Assembly (NCBI GenBank): GCA_005405945.1
Contig: BJHW01000001.1
Span: 9,052,001-9,116,000 of the forward strand
Length of the DNA: 64,000 nt
Origin: Streptomyces violaceusniger
Lineage (GTDB): Bacteria; Actinomycetota; Actinomycetes; Streptomycetales; Streptomycetaceae
Direction of reading: 5' to 3'
Below are positions 48,520-57,022 of this stretch, in pieces. Both the position numbers and the translations under genes were made by a program. How positions within the stretch are numbered: position 1 is the first letter of the stretch; each line of letters begins with the position of its first letter. The notes beneath the pieces are model-generated. The model saw only the letters and a program-made list of their open reading frames with translations, was not told the DNA's origin and did not search any database.

Positions 48520-49630
48520 CTCGAACCCGCGTTGGCGCCTGCCGCACCGGACGAGCCGCACCTCTGTGTTGTGACGCGGGGAATCGCCAACAGCGGTGTC
48601 CGCGGCCCAGCCGTAGCCGCCGCCCGCAGTGACGATGTCGGAGGTCTCGATGAAGCCAGCCCAGTGTGCTGAACGACGCTGGCCGCGTTGCGTGGTCGGG
48701 CCGGAAGGTGCCGTACGGATCTTCTGCCCGGAAGTACCTCGGACCTGCTCCGGCAACCTGCGATCAGCCGCGGCACCGCGGGTTTCGACGCCACCGGGCC
48801 ACCCTTACGGGGCGCGGTCGACCACGGCGGCTCCGGAGGTTTCGGTGGCTGTACCTGCCTGCGGCGACGCGAACGGCCTGGCCCGCGCGAATAGGAGCGG
48901 CCACGCCTGGGCTCGACCTGGTGGCGGCGCCACCGGGGCATGGCGGCGGACCGGGTCGGTATCCGCGGCCGACTGCCGACCGTGGAGAGTCAGCAGGGCC
49001 CGGTGTGGGGCGCCCGGCATCTACCCGACCGGCTCGCCGACTTCCTCGTGAGCGGGGCCCGGTTCAACACCTGATACCACCCCGCGCGGTCCTACTGTCC
49101 GTAGCGGAGGCCGCGGCCAGAACCGGCCCGGCAGCCCGTATCGGCGGCTCCGCTCACCCGCGTCAGTGGTCGCCCATACGCGGACAGGCGCACATAGGGT
49201 TGCACCTCCGGTGCCCGGGTGTGCCGAGCCTACGCACTGATCAGGCCACGCTACGGGCTGATCAGTGTCCAGGCCCGCCTCGGTCAGCGTGACGCCGTCG
49301 CACGGACGGCATGCGGCGGCTCTCGGCCAGGCAGACGGGTCGATCACTGGCGGCATCCACTTCCACGGCGCGCGCACCCGGCTGGTGACGGTCGCGAACA
49401 GGCTGCCGGAAGCGACGGTGTTGCGGCTGGCGGAACCGGTCGGGCGCGTACCGGCGCCGTTGGCCGCGCCCGATGCAGTGCGCGACCACACGCTGCGGGT
49501 GGAGGCGACGGTGCCGGGGACACCGATGTTCGACCTCGATGCCGACGCCGTGGTGGATGTGTAGTCCATGGCGCGGGGACCGTCCCCCAGGCGGTGAGCT
49601 GGCCGGCTCTCCCCCGGTGGCGGGAAGGGG

Positions 49631-49789
49631 TCAGTCACCTGTGGTGATCTCGATGTGCCGGGGCTTGGCCGCCGCCACCTTGGGGATCTCCACGCTCAGC
49701 ACGCCGTCGTGCAGAGCCGCGCGGACGCCGCCGGCGTCGATCTCACCCGGGAGAAGAGCCCGGTACTCGAAACGGCCGGAGTACCGCCT
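49631..49789 (-). pseudogene. 3-prime remnant of an Hsp20 (alpha-crystallin) gene
   Basis: The last 52 codons read SGRFEYRALLPGEIDAGGVR, AALHDGVLSVEIPK, KPRHIEITTGD and stop: the C-terminal beta-sandwich of small heat-shock proteins, including the DGVLxVxxPK motif. Upstream the frame becomes Arg-rich noise, so the N-terminal two thirds are lost. Confidence 0.75.
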
Positions 49790-49965
49790 GGCAGGCCGGT
49801 GCCGCCGGCCCGCCAGGCGGTCGCGCACGGAAACCACACGGCCGACAGTGGCCGGCCACTCCGGTCAGCCGCGGCCATCGGTGAGGACGCCCATTCCACC
49901 GCGGGACACCTCGCCTCCGGCCGCTCTGTGACGCCAGTGGTCTGAGCGCGCTCGTAGCCGTGAAC

Positions 49966-50115
49966 CGGGAAGCCCGGAGGCGCCACGGTGAACTTCGTCT
50001 GGTGTGCCCGGAGGGGAAGGTCCGGCGACTGCTGAGACTCACGCAACTAGCCCGGATGATTCCGGTCTTCGACAGTGTCCCCCAGGCCATCGCCAACGGC
50101 GAAAGCGGCCTATAT
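49966..50115 (+). pseudogene. 3-prime remnant of a STAS (anti-sigma antagonist) gene
   Basis: GELRLVCPEGKVRRLLRLTQ and LARMIPVFDSVPQAIA match the last helix-strand-helix of anti-anti-sigma factors (usually RRLLxLTGLDRLLPVFxSxxEAL). The N-terminal part with the phosphorylated Ser is absent, and an unrelated tail of about 45 codons follows. Confidence 0.65.
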
Positions 50116-50378
50116 CCCCCGCACTGCGCCAAGGAACGCAGTGAGCGGCCGCATGGCCGAAAGGGAGCCAAGGAGGGCGTCGCACTCGTTCCGGCACTGA
50201 GTGTGGTTTCCGATGCCCTTTCCCCGCATGCGTCGGACGACGTCGGCCGCTGATCGCCGTCACTCCCGACGATAAGGTAAAAGGGCCGGAAGACAACGGG
50301 CCTCCTGGACCCGTTGTCCTGCGGTCACGCCGAGCGAGCCGACGATAGCACCGGGCCCCGTATATCGGGAGGACAATC

Positions 50379-50774
50379 GTGCGCATGCAGTGGGAGGCGT
50401 TCCTGACGGCGGTCCAGGAGCGGGGCGAATACCCTTCACCGCAGGAGGCCGAGCGGTCGTCGCGCGTCGTCCTCGCTCTGCTGGGGGCTCACCTGGTGGG
50501 CGATGTGCGAGCCGAGTTGGCCGCCCGGCTCCCGGAGACGTTCGCGCTGGTACTGCTCAACCCGCTCCAGGCGCATGAACCGCTCTCGCCCGAGCGGTTC
50601 ATCCGTGCGACAGCGGCATGGATCGAGGGAGCCAGCGAGCAGACCGCGACATGGGATGCCGGCGCCGTGCTCAGCGTCGTGGCCGACCTCGTCGGCGAGG
50701 ACCTGCTGAACCGGATCCTGTTGCAGCTTCCCTCGGGCTACGACCTGCTGTTCGGCCGGCCGCTACCCGGCTGA
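50379..50774 (+). CDS. DUF2267 family protein
   Basis: 131 residues from GTG 50379 with GGGAGG six bases upstream. DUF2267 features: WEAFLTAVQERGEYPSPQEA, SRVVLALLGAHLVGDVRAEL, AARLPETFALVLL. These all-helical proteins often sit near stress or phosphate genes; function is unknown. It is the first intact gene after the decayed stretch. Confidence 0.85.
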   Translation: MRMQWEAFLTAVQERGEYPSPQEAERSSRVVLALLGAHLVGDVRAELAARLPETFALVLLNPLQAHEPLSPERFIRATAAWIEGASEQTATWDAGAVLSVVADLVGEDLLNRILLQLPSGYDLLFGRPLPG

Positions 50775-51042
50775 TTCGCATGGCCGCGCACCCGTGGTCG
50801 CGCACCGGCGCGGCAGCCGGAACGGCGGACAGCGGCGCGGGCCGACGTGGCCACGTCATCCAGTCCGGCCACGGCCAAGGCCCGGTGACGAGACGGTTCG
50901 GACCTGAGCTCAGACCGGCATATTCGTCTTCACTCGACTGAGTAAGCCTTGGCTCGCAGACCGTATAAACGCTCGGGTAGCGTTTCGTGTAAGGCAGGTC
51001 ACCGCCCGGTACCGGAGCTTCCGTACCTCCTTGGAGGATTCC

Positions 51043-51150
51043 ATGATCGCCAGGGTCGTTTGCTGGATCTTCATGGGAGTGACCTGCGTTCCTTCGTGTG
51101 AAAATGTGGAAGTATGCATTTCCTTGAGCCCGGTACCGGACGCTTTGTAA
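51043..51150 (+). CDS. 35-codon ORF overlapping the guaB1 start (possible leader peptide)
   Basis: ATG 51043 has a strong ribosome site (TTGGAGGA, four bases away). It encodes MIARVVCWIFMGVTCVPSCE followed by NVEVCISLSPVPDAL, then TAA at 51148-51150, running 37 bases past the guaB1 ATG (51114) in a different frame. guaB1 itself lacks a good ribosome site, so reinitiation or coupling is plausible. Codon use is not typical (few GC-ending codons), which speaks against a conserved protein and for a regulatory or spurious ORF. The hairpin AAACGCT-CGGGT-AGCGTTT lies upstream at 50967-50985. Confidence 0.4.
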   Translation: MIARVVCWIFMGVTCVPSCENVEVCISLSPVPDAL

Positions 51151-52577
51151 AGTCATCTCCGGCTCCCTACGACCTGACGTACGACGATGTGTTCATGGTG
51201 CCGAGCCGTTCCGCGGTCGGCTCCCGCCAGGGGGTGGACCTGTCGTCCCCCGATGGCACCGGCACCACCATCCCGCTCGTCGTCGCCAACATGACCGCGA
51301 TCGCCGGCCGCCGCATGGCCGAGACGGTCGCCCGGCGCGGTGGCCTCGTCGTCATCCCGCAGGACATCCCGATCGACGTCGTCACCGACGTGGTCCGCTG
51401 GGTCAAGAGCCGCCATCTGGTGCTGGACACCCCGATCGTCCTCGCCCCGACCGGCACCGTCGCCGACGCGCTGTCGCTGCTGCCCAAGCGGGCACACGGC
51501 GCGGGTGTGGTGGTCGAGGACGGGCGCCCGGTGGGCGTGGTGACCGAGTCCGACCTGACCGGCGTGGACCGCTTCACCCAGCTGTCCGAGGTGATGTCGC
51601 GGGAGCTGATGGTGCTCGACGCCGACATCGACCCCCAGGAGGCGTTCAGCCGTCTCGACGCCGCCCACCGCAAGCTGGCGCCCGCCGTGGACGCGGACGG
51701 GAAGCTGGCGGGCATCCTGAGCCGCAAGGGAGCGCTGCGCGCGACGCTCTACACGCCCGCGGTGGACGCCGCGGGCCGGCTGCGGATCGCGGCCGCCGTC
51801 GGGGTCAACGGCGATGTGGAGGGCCGTACGAAGGCGCTCCTCGACGCCGGGGTGGACACCCTCGTCGTGGACACCGCCCACGGCCACCAGGAGTCGATGA
51901 TCAGCGCGCTGAAGGCGGTCCGGGGGCTGTCTCCGCGGGTGCCGGTGGTGGCGGGCAACGTGGTCGCCGCCGAGGGGGTGCGCGATCTCATCGAGGCCGG
52001 GGCCGACATCGTCAAGGTCGGCGTCGGGCCGGGCGCCATGTGCACCACCCGCATGATGACCGGCGTCGGCCGGCCGCAGTTCTCCGCGGTGATGGAATGC
52101 GCCGCCGAGGCGCGGAAGTTCGGCAAGCACATCTGGGCGGACGGCGGTGTGCGGCACCCCCGGGACGTCGCCATGGCGCTGGCCGCCGGGGCGTCCAACG
52201 TCATGATCGGCTCGTGGTTCGCGGGCACGTACGAGTCGCCCGGCGACCTCCAGCACACCGCCGACGGCCGCCCGTACAAGGAGAGCTTCGGCATGGCGTC
52301 GGCGCGCGCGGTGCGCAACCGCACCAGCGAGGAGTCGGCGTACGAGCGGGCCCGCAAGGGGCTGTTCGAGGAGGGCATCTCCACCTCGCGGATGTTTCTG
52401 GACCCGGCCCGGCCGGGCGTCGAGGACCTGATCGACTCGATCGTCGCGGGTGTGCGCAGCTCCTGCACCTACGCGGGCGCGGGGTCGCTGGAGGAGTTCC
52501 ACGAGCGGGCCGTCGTCGGCGTCCAGAGCGCCGCGGGCTACGCGGAGGGCCAGCCCCTCCACGCCTCCTGGGACTGA
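51114..52577 (+). CDS. guaB1: GuaB1-type IMP dehydrogenase/GMP reductase family protein (probable GMP reductase)
   Basis: 487 residues. TIM barrel of the IMPDH/GMPR family with two CBS domains (VMSRELMVLDADIDPQEAFS, KLAGILSRKGALRAT). The active-site Cys loop is VGVGPGAMCTTRMMTGVG, and ADGGVRHPRDVAMALAAGAS the phosphate site. In mycobacteria the GuaB1 clade, which keeps CBS domains, is a GMP reductase (GMP to IMP) controlled by GTP and ATP; it is distinct from the essential GuaB2. That role is assigned here by family. Ends at a 20-base-pair hairpin. Confidence 0.92.
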   Translation: MHFLEPGTGRFVKSSPAPYDLTYDDVFMVPSRSAVGSRQGVDLSSPDGTGTTIPLVVANMTAIAGRRMAETVARRGGLVVIPQDIPIDVVTDVVRWVKSRHLVLDTPIVLAPTGTVADALSLLPKRAHGAGVVVEDGRPVGVVTESDLTGVDRFTQLSEVMSRELMVLDADIDPQEAFSRLDAAHRKLAPAVDADGKLAGILSRKGALRATLYTPAVDAAGRLRIAAAVGVNGDVEGRTKALLDAGVDTLVVDTAHGHQESMISALKAVRGLSPRVPVVAGNVVAAEGVRDLIEAGADIVKVGVGPGAMCTTRMMTGVGRPQFSAVMECAAEARKFGKHIWADGGVRHPRDVAMALAAGASNVMIGSWFAGTYESPGDLQHTADGRPYKESFGMASARAVRNRTSEESAYERARKGLFEEGISTSRMFLDPARPGVEDLIDSIVAGVRSSCTYAGAGSLEEFHERAVVGVQSAAGYAEGQPLHASWD

Positions 52578-52611
52578 TGGTTCAAAGGGTTCGGCGGGCG
52601 TCGGGCCCCAC

Positions 52612-52660
52612 ACGGCGCCACAGCCCCACTCGGCTCGGGTGAGTGGGGCTGTGGCGCCGT
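52612..52660. terminator. terminator between guaB1 and the convergent membrane gene
   Basis: Perfect 20-base arms (52612-52631, 52641-52660) with a 9-base loop. Confidence 0.9.
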
Positions 52661-52674
52661 GGTGCGAGGGTGTC

Positions 52675-53440
52675 TCATCTCGCCATTCCACGCTGCTCGC
52701 CCCGGGTGCGGGGCAGCGCGTGGCGTGGCGGGCTGGTGAGGGTGATCTGCCGCACCAGCTGGTGGAACGAGACCAGCGCGGCGACCGGGGGAAGACCGGC
52801 CACGGCCATGCTGGGCGCGTTCCTCGGGGCGTGGGCGACGCACAGGAACACCGCGATGGTGGAGAAGAGCACCACCACGGCCCATGAGTGCGCCGCGCCC
52901 CGCCGGTGCAGGGCGGCCCGCAGCACCGACAGCGAGGCGACCAGCCAGGGTCCGTAGACCAGCAGGGGCCACCACGCCGCCATGGACTCCGAGGTGCTCG
53001 GGGAGGCCAGATAGCGCAGCGGGCCGTAGGAGATCATTCCGCCCAGCACGCTCAGCATGGCGACGATGACCGTGGTGACCGCCGCGAAGATCAGGCTGAT
53101 CACATGCAGCCACGGCATGGTCGGCAGCCGGAAGCGGACCCGGCGGCGCTTGCCGCGCCCCCGCACATGCGCGGGGGAGGGAGCGCGCAGGGGGGTGACC
53201 GGTGGTCCGATGGGGCCGGTGGTGTGCACCGCCTCCTCGGCGGAGGAGGTCTGGAGCAGCCGGGCCAGGTCCCCCTCCAGGTCCCAGCGGCCCTCGATGG
53301 TCTCCGGGTCGGGCAGGGGGAAAGGATTCATCTCATCATCGGCAGCCGCCGCGAACCACTCCCCGGGAGGGGCGCGGGGCGGGCCGGTGGCCGGTGGGAG
53401 GGGGCCCGTAGCCGCCCGGCCTCGGCTCGGTGTACGTCAT
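52675..53440 (-). CDS. DUF2637-like multi-pass membrane protein (probable frame errors near the start)
   Basis: From the ATG at 53331 the protein has 218 residues with about four helices (LHVISLIFAAVTTVIVAMLS, WWPLLVYGPWLVASLSVL, SWAVVVLFSTIAVFLCV), as in DUF2637 proteins. That ATG has no ribosome site, and the codons upstream (EWFAAAADDE) read as coding. A better start is ATG 53440, which overlaps the previous gene's stop (ATGA) and reads MTYTEPRPGGYGPPPTGHRP; joining the two needs two extra bases (or one fewer) within the short C/G runs at 53361-53379. Corrected length about 254 residues. Function unknown. Confidence 0.7.
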
Positions 53441-53643
53441 GCCTTGACGCCCGGTTCCGTGGTACCGGAGCGCTGGAGGAAGTCCGCCTCGATCCGGCCC
53501 AGCGTCCGGATGAAGTCCTCCCACACTCTCGCGCAGTATTCGAGCGGGTAGCGCTCGCTGTCACCCCCCTGGTCACGAGGCCGGAACACCGGTTCGGCAC
53601 CGAGGCGGGAGTGATCGGGTGGTTGCAGACTGTCAGTGGTCAC
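53437..53643 (-). CDS. small hypothetical protein, coupled to the membrane gene
   Basis: 68 residues from a GTG: it begins MTTDSLQPPDHSRLGAEPVF and ends YCARVWEDFIRTLGRIEADF, LQRSG. No domain recognised; the C-terminal half is likely helical. Its stop overlaps the ATG of the DUF2637-like gene, which supports it being translated. Upstream lies the divergent APC permease. Confidence 0.6.
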   Translation of the reverse strand: MTTDSLQPPDHSRLGAEPVFRPRDQGGDSERYPLEYCARVWEDFIRTLGRIEADFLQRSGTTEPGVKA

Positions 53644-53943
53644 GTCCCCACCAACGACCGCTAAAATGGTGCAGTATCGCGGCATTCGGGTGAAACGCGC
53701 GCTGACGAGCTCAGTGTTTCGCAACGATTCACCGTCGGGCGCCCCCGCGCGCAACGTTGCGACACGTATGCGCAACCATGGTCCATTACGGCCGTCGGCG
53801 GACGGCTCATAGGGTCTTGCGCTGACGTGGAGTGGCGGAGACCGGCTGCTCGGCGATTCCCACCTGCGGGTCTCCCTCCCGGGTACCCGTATGTCCGCAG
53901 TCGGTCGCCACCACCTGATGGCAGCGATTAAGGAGCCACCCAA

Positions 53944-55415
53944 GTGTTGGAGCACGGCGCAGCACCGCCCGCCACCCAGCAACCGGAACCAGACCCTCCG
54001 GTCGGTGGTCTGGGCGCCCGGCTGATGCGGCGCAAGCCGGTGGAGCGGCTGGTCGCAGAGGGCGGCCAAGGTGAGGGGGAAGCCTCCGGCGCTCGATGGG
54101 CGTATGGCAGCTCACCATGATCAGCATCGGTGCCACCCTGGGCACCGGCATCTTCGTGGTGCTCGGCGAGGCCGTGCCGGACGCGGGCCCCGCGGTCGTC
54201 GTGTCGTTCGTCATAGCCGGGCTCACCGCGCTGTTCTCCGCGCTGTCGTACGCCGAGCTGGCGGGCACCATCCCGGTCTCCGGCTCCTCCTACTCGTACG
54301 CCTACGCCACGATGGGCGAGCTGATCGCCTGGGTCTGCGGCTGGTGTCTGATCCTGGAGTACGGCGTCTCGGTGGCGGCCGTCGCGGTCGGCTGGGGCGA
54401 GTACCTCAACGAACTGCTCGACGGCACTCTCGGGATCACCATCCCCGACGCCCTGGCCGCCCCGCCCGGGGACGGCGGGATCTTCAATCTGCCCGCGCTG
54501 CTCGTGGTGCTGCTGGCCATGGCGTTCCTGCTGGGCGGCGCCAAGGAGAGCGCCCGCGCCAACGCCATCATGGTGGGGGTGAAGATCGCGGCCCTGATCC
54601 TCTTCTGCGCCGTCGCCTTCACCGGCATCCGGGCCGGCAACTACACCCCGTTCATGCCGCTGGGCATGGCGGGCGTCAGCGCCGCCGGCGCCACCCTCTT
54701 CTTCTCCTACATCGGCTTCGACGCCGCCTCCACGGCCGGTGAGGAGGCCAAGAACCCGCAAGCCGACCTGCCCCGCGCGATCATGCTCTCGCTGATCATC
54801 GTCACCGCGCTGTACTGCCTGGTGGCCGCCGTGGCGGTGGGCGCCCTGCCGTGGAAGAAGTTCTCCGGCTCCGAGGCCGCGCTCGCCTCGATCATGAAGG
54901 ATGTCACCGGACAGAGCTTCTGGGCCGTGCTGCTGGCGGCCGGCGCGGTCGTCGCGATCGCCTCCGTGGTGCTGACCGTGCTCTACGGGCAGACCCGCAT
55001 CCTCTTCGCGATGTCCCGGGACGGGCTGGTGCCCAAGGTCTTCTCCACGGTCCACGCCCGGACCGGGGTGCCCCGCGCCAACACCGTCATCGTCTCGCTC
55101 TTCTGTGGCGTCCTCGCCGCCGCGATCCCGCTCGGCCAGCTCGCCGACGCCACCAGCATCGGCACGCTCTTCGCCTTCGCGCTGGTCAACATCGCCGTGA
55201 TCGTGCTGCGCCGGACCCGGCCCGACATGCCCCGGACCTTCCGGGTGCCGCTGTCCCCGCTCTTCCCGGTGATCGGCTTCGCGCTGTGTCTGTGGATGAT
55301 GGGCAGTCTGCAGTTCGTGACCTGGGTGGTCTTCGGCGTATGGATGGCCATTGGCCTTGTGCTGTACTTCGGATACGGCATGCGCCGATCCCGACTGGCC
55401 ACAGCAGAGAAGTGA
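53944..55415 (+). CDS. APC-family amino acid permease (one-base frame break)
   Basis: A GTG start with AAGGAG upstream gives MLEHGAAPPATQQPEPDPPV. After the G run 54075-54079 the frame must gain one base to continue RRSMGVWQLTMISIGATLGT. About 490 residues and 12 transmembrane helices. The substrate signature ISIGATLGTGIFVVLGEA (unwound helix 1) and SYSYAYATMGELIAW are typical of cationic or neutral amino-acid permeases. It precedes the Lrp regulator by 10 bases. Upstream, GCAACGTTGC at 53751 and nearby GCAAC repeats may be regulator sites. Confidence 0.88.
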
Positions 55416-55425
55416 TTGCCCCCCA

Positions 55426-55881
55426 GTGCGACTGAACGATCTCGACGAACGCATCGTCCACGCCCTCGCCGAGGACGCCCGCCGCTCCTACGCCGACATC
55501 GGCGAAATCGTCGGGCTGTCCGCGCCCGCCGTCAAACGGCGGGTGGACCGGCTGCGCGCGGAGGGAGCCATCACCGGCTTCACGGTGCGGGTCGACCCGG
55601 CGGCGATGGGCTGGGAGACCGAGGGCTTCATCGAGCTCTTCTGCCGCCACAACACCTCGCCGGAGGACATCCGCCGGGGCCTGTCGCGCTACCCCGAGGT
55701 GGTGTCCGCGTCCACCGTCACCGGTGACGCGGACGCCGTCGTCCAGGTCTTCGCCGCGGATATGCGCCACTTCGAGCGGGTGCTGGAGCGGATTGCGGGG
55801 GAGCCGTTTGTGGAGCGTACGAAGTCTGTGCTTGTGCTGTCGCCGTTGCTGCGGAGGTTCAGCTCGGGCGCCCCGACGTAG
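55426..55881 (+). CDS. Lrp/AsnC family regulator
   Basis: 151 residues from GTG 55426. N-terminal HTH (LDERIVHALAEDARRSYADI, GLSAPAVKRRVDRLRAEGAI) and a C-terminal RAM amino-acid-binding domain (SRYPEVVSASTVTGDADAVV). Lies 10 bases after the permease, so it probably senses the amino acid carried and handled by the neighbouring genes. Confidence 0.92.
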   Translation: MRLNDLDERIVHALAEDARRSYADIGEIVGLSAPAVKRRVDRLRAEGAITGFTVRVDPAAMGWETEGFIELFCRHNTSPEDIRRGLSRYPEVVSASTVTGDADAVVQVFAADMRHFERVLERIAGEPFVERTKSVLVLSPLLRRFSSGAPT

Positions 55882-55934
55882 TGCCCCGACCTGTCGTTTA
55901 TCGGCTGCGGCGCCGTCGTGGCTGGTCGCGCCCA

Positions 55935-56003
55935 CGCGGCGGAGCCGCATATCGACACAGCCCCGCGCCCCTCGGGCGCCCCCCCCGGCGGCGGAGCCGC
56001 ATA
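55935..56003. repeat. dispersed repeat B, two copies
   Basis: CGCGGCGGAGCCGCATATCG at 55935 and GGCGGCGGAGCCGCATA at 55987, as at 3313-3334. They fill much of the 55882-56158 gap between the Lrp gene and the amidase. Confidence 0.8.
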
Positions 56004-56158
56004 CGGCCCGCGCCCCCTTGGGGCGCCTGCAACAAATCGTCGTGTACCGCTCCCCATACGTCATGAATCGACGCCGGACGCAATGAAGTCGTCTTGTTGG
56101 GCGATCCGGAGGCAACGTACTGTTTTTACGCCCGTACTCCTCGCCCCAAGGTCTGCCC

Positions 56159-56956
56159 ATGCCGCCGCTGCGCACCGCTCTGCTCCAGAACTCCGGTCAC
56201 CCCGGCGACCCCGCCGGTAACCTCAAGGTCCTCGACGAGGCCGCCGCCCGCGCGGCCGCCGACGGCGCCGGGCTGCTGGTCACCGCGGAGATGTTCCTCA
56301 CGGGCTACGCCATCGGCGGCGGCGTGCGGGAGCTGGCCGAGCCCGCCGACGGGCCGAGCGGCCGGGCCGTGGCCGAGATCGCCGCGACGCACGGCCTCGC
56401 CATCCTCTACGGCTACCCCGAGCGCCATGCGGGCGCCGTCCACAACTCCGCGCGGCTGGTGGGCGCGGACGGCACCGAGCTGGCCAACTACCGCAAGACC
56501 CATCTCTACGGCTGCTTCGAGCGGGAGTCGTTCACCCCCGGTGAGACCCCCGTCGTCCAGGCCACCATCGGCGAGCTGACCGTCGGCATCCTGGTCTGCT
56601 ACGACGTGGAGTTCCCCGAGAACGTACGGGCCCACGCCCTGGCCGGGACCGATCTGCTGGTGGTGCCCACCGCGCAGATGCACCCCTTCGAGTTCGTCGC
56701 CGAATCCCTGATTCCGGTGCGGGCCTTCGAGAGCCAGATGTACATCGCGTACGTCAACCGCAGCGGCCCCGAGGGCGAGTTCGACTTCGTCGGGCTGAGC
56801 TGTCTGGCCGGGCCCGACGGCGCCACCTGCCTGCGCGCCGGCCGCGGTGAGGAACTCCTCCTCGGCGACGTCGACCCCAAACTGCTGACGACCTCGCGCC
56901 GGATCAACCCGTATCTGCGCGACCGCCGCCCCGGTCTCTACACCTCCCTCAGCTGA
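56159..56956 (+). CDS. nitrilase-superfamily amidase, DavA-like
   Basis: 265 residues. The Glu-Lys-Cys triad is plain: LVTAEMFLTG, NYRKTHLYG, LVCYDVEFPE. The sequence pattern (AEMFLTGYAIGG, ILYGYPERH, NYRKTHL) is very like 5-aminovaleramide amidase DavA of Pseudomonas, as far as I can compare from memory. It precedes a DavB-like flavin monooxygenase by 66 bases. Together they would turn an amino acid into an amide and then the chain-shortened acid. Substrate could be lysine, arginine (4-guanidinobutanamide) or an aromatic amino acid. Confidence 0.85.
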   Translation: MPPLRTALLQNSGHPGDPAGNLKVLDEAAARAAADGAGLLVTAEMFLTGYAIGGGVRELAEPADGPSGRAVAEIAATHGLAILYGYPERHAGAVHNSARLVGADGTELANYRKTHLYGCFERESFTPGETPVVQATIGELTVGILVCYDVEFPENVRAHALAGTDLLVVPTAQMHPFEFVAESLIPVRAFESQMYIAYVNRSGPEGEFDFVGLSCLAGPDGATCLRAGRGEELLLGDVDPKLLTTSRRINPYLRDRRPGLYTSLS

Positions 56957-57022
56957 TCCGTCCGGCCCCTGCCGCACCCGAACCACCCCTTTGAGCACCA
57001 AGCAGCAAGGAGTCCGTACCCC

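Larger units (their letters stand above)
48520..50340. other. gene-poor stretch with decayed coding sequence
   Basis: No intact, recognisable gene lies here. Two gene fragments are visible (Hsp20 at 49.6-49.8 kb and STAS at 50.0-50.1 kb). An open frame at 49265-49564 on the plus strand ends TLRVEATVPGTPMFDLDADA and may be the tail of another lost gene, but I cannot place it in a family. GC and base use are less regular than in the flanking core genes. Confidence 0.6.

Noticed and set aside
49265..49564. A 99-codon plus-strand frame in the gene-poor stretch
   Set aside because: The last 70 residues look partly protein-like, but I could not match a family, there is no ribosome site, and neighbours are decayed.
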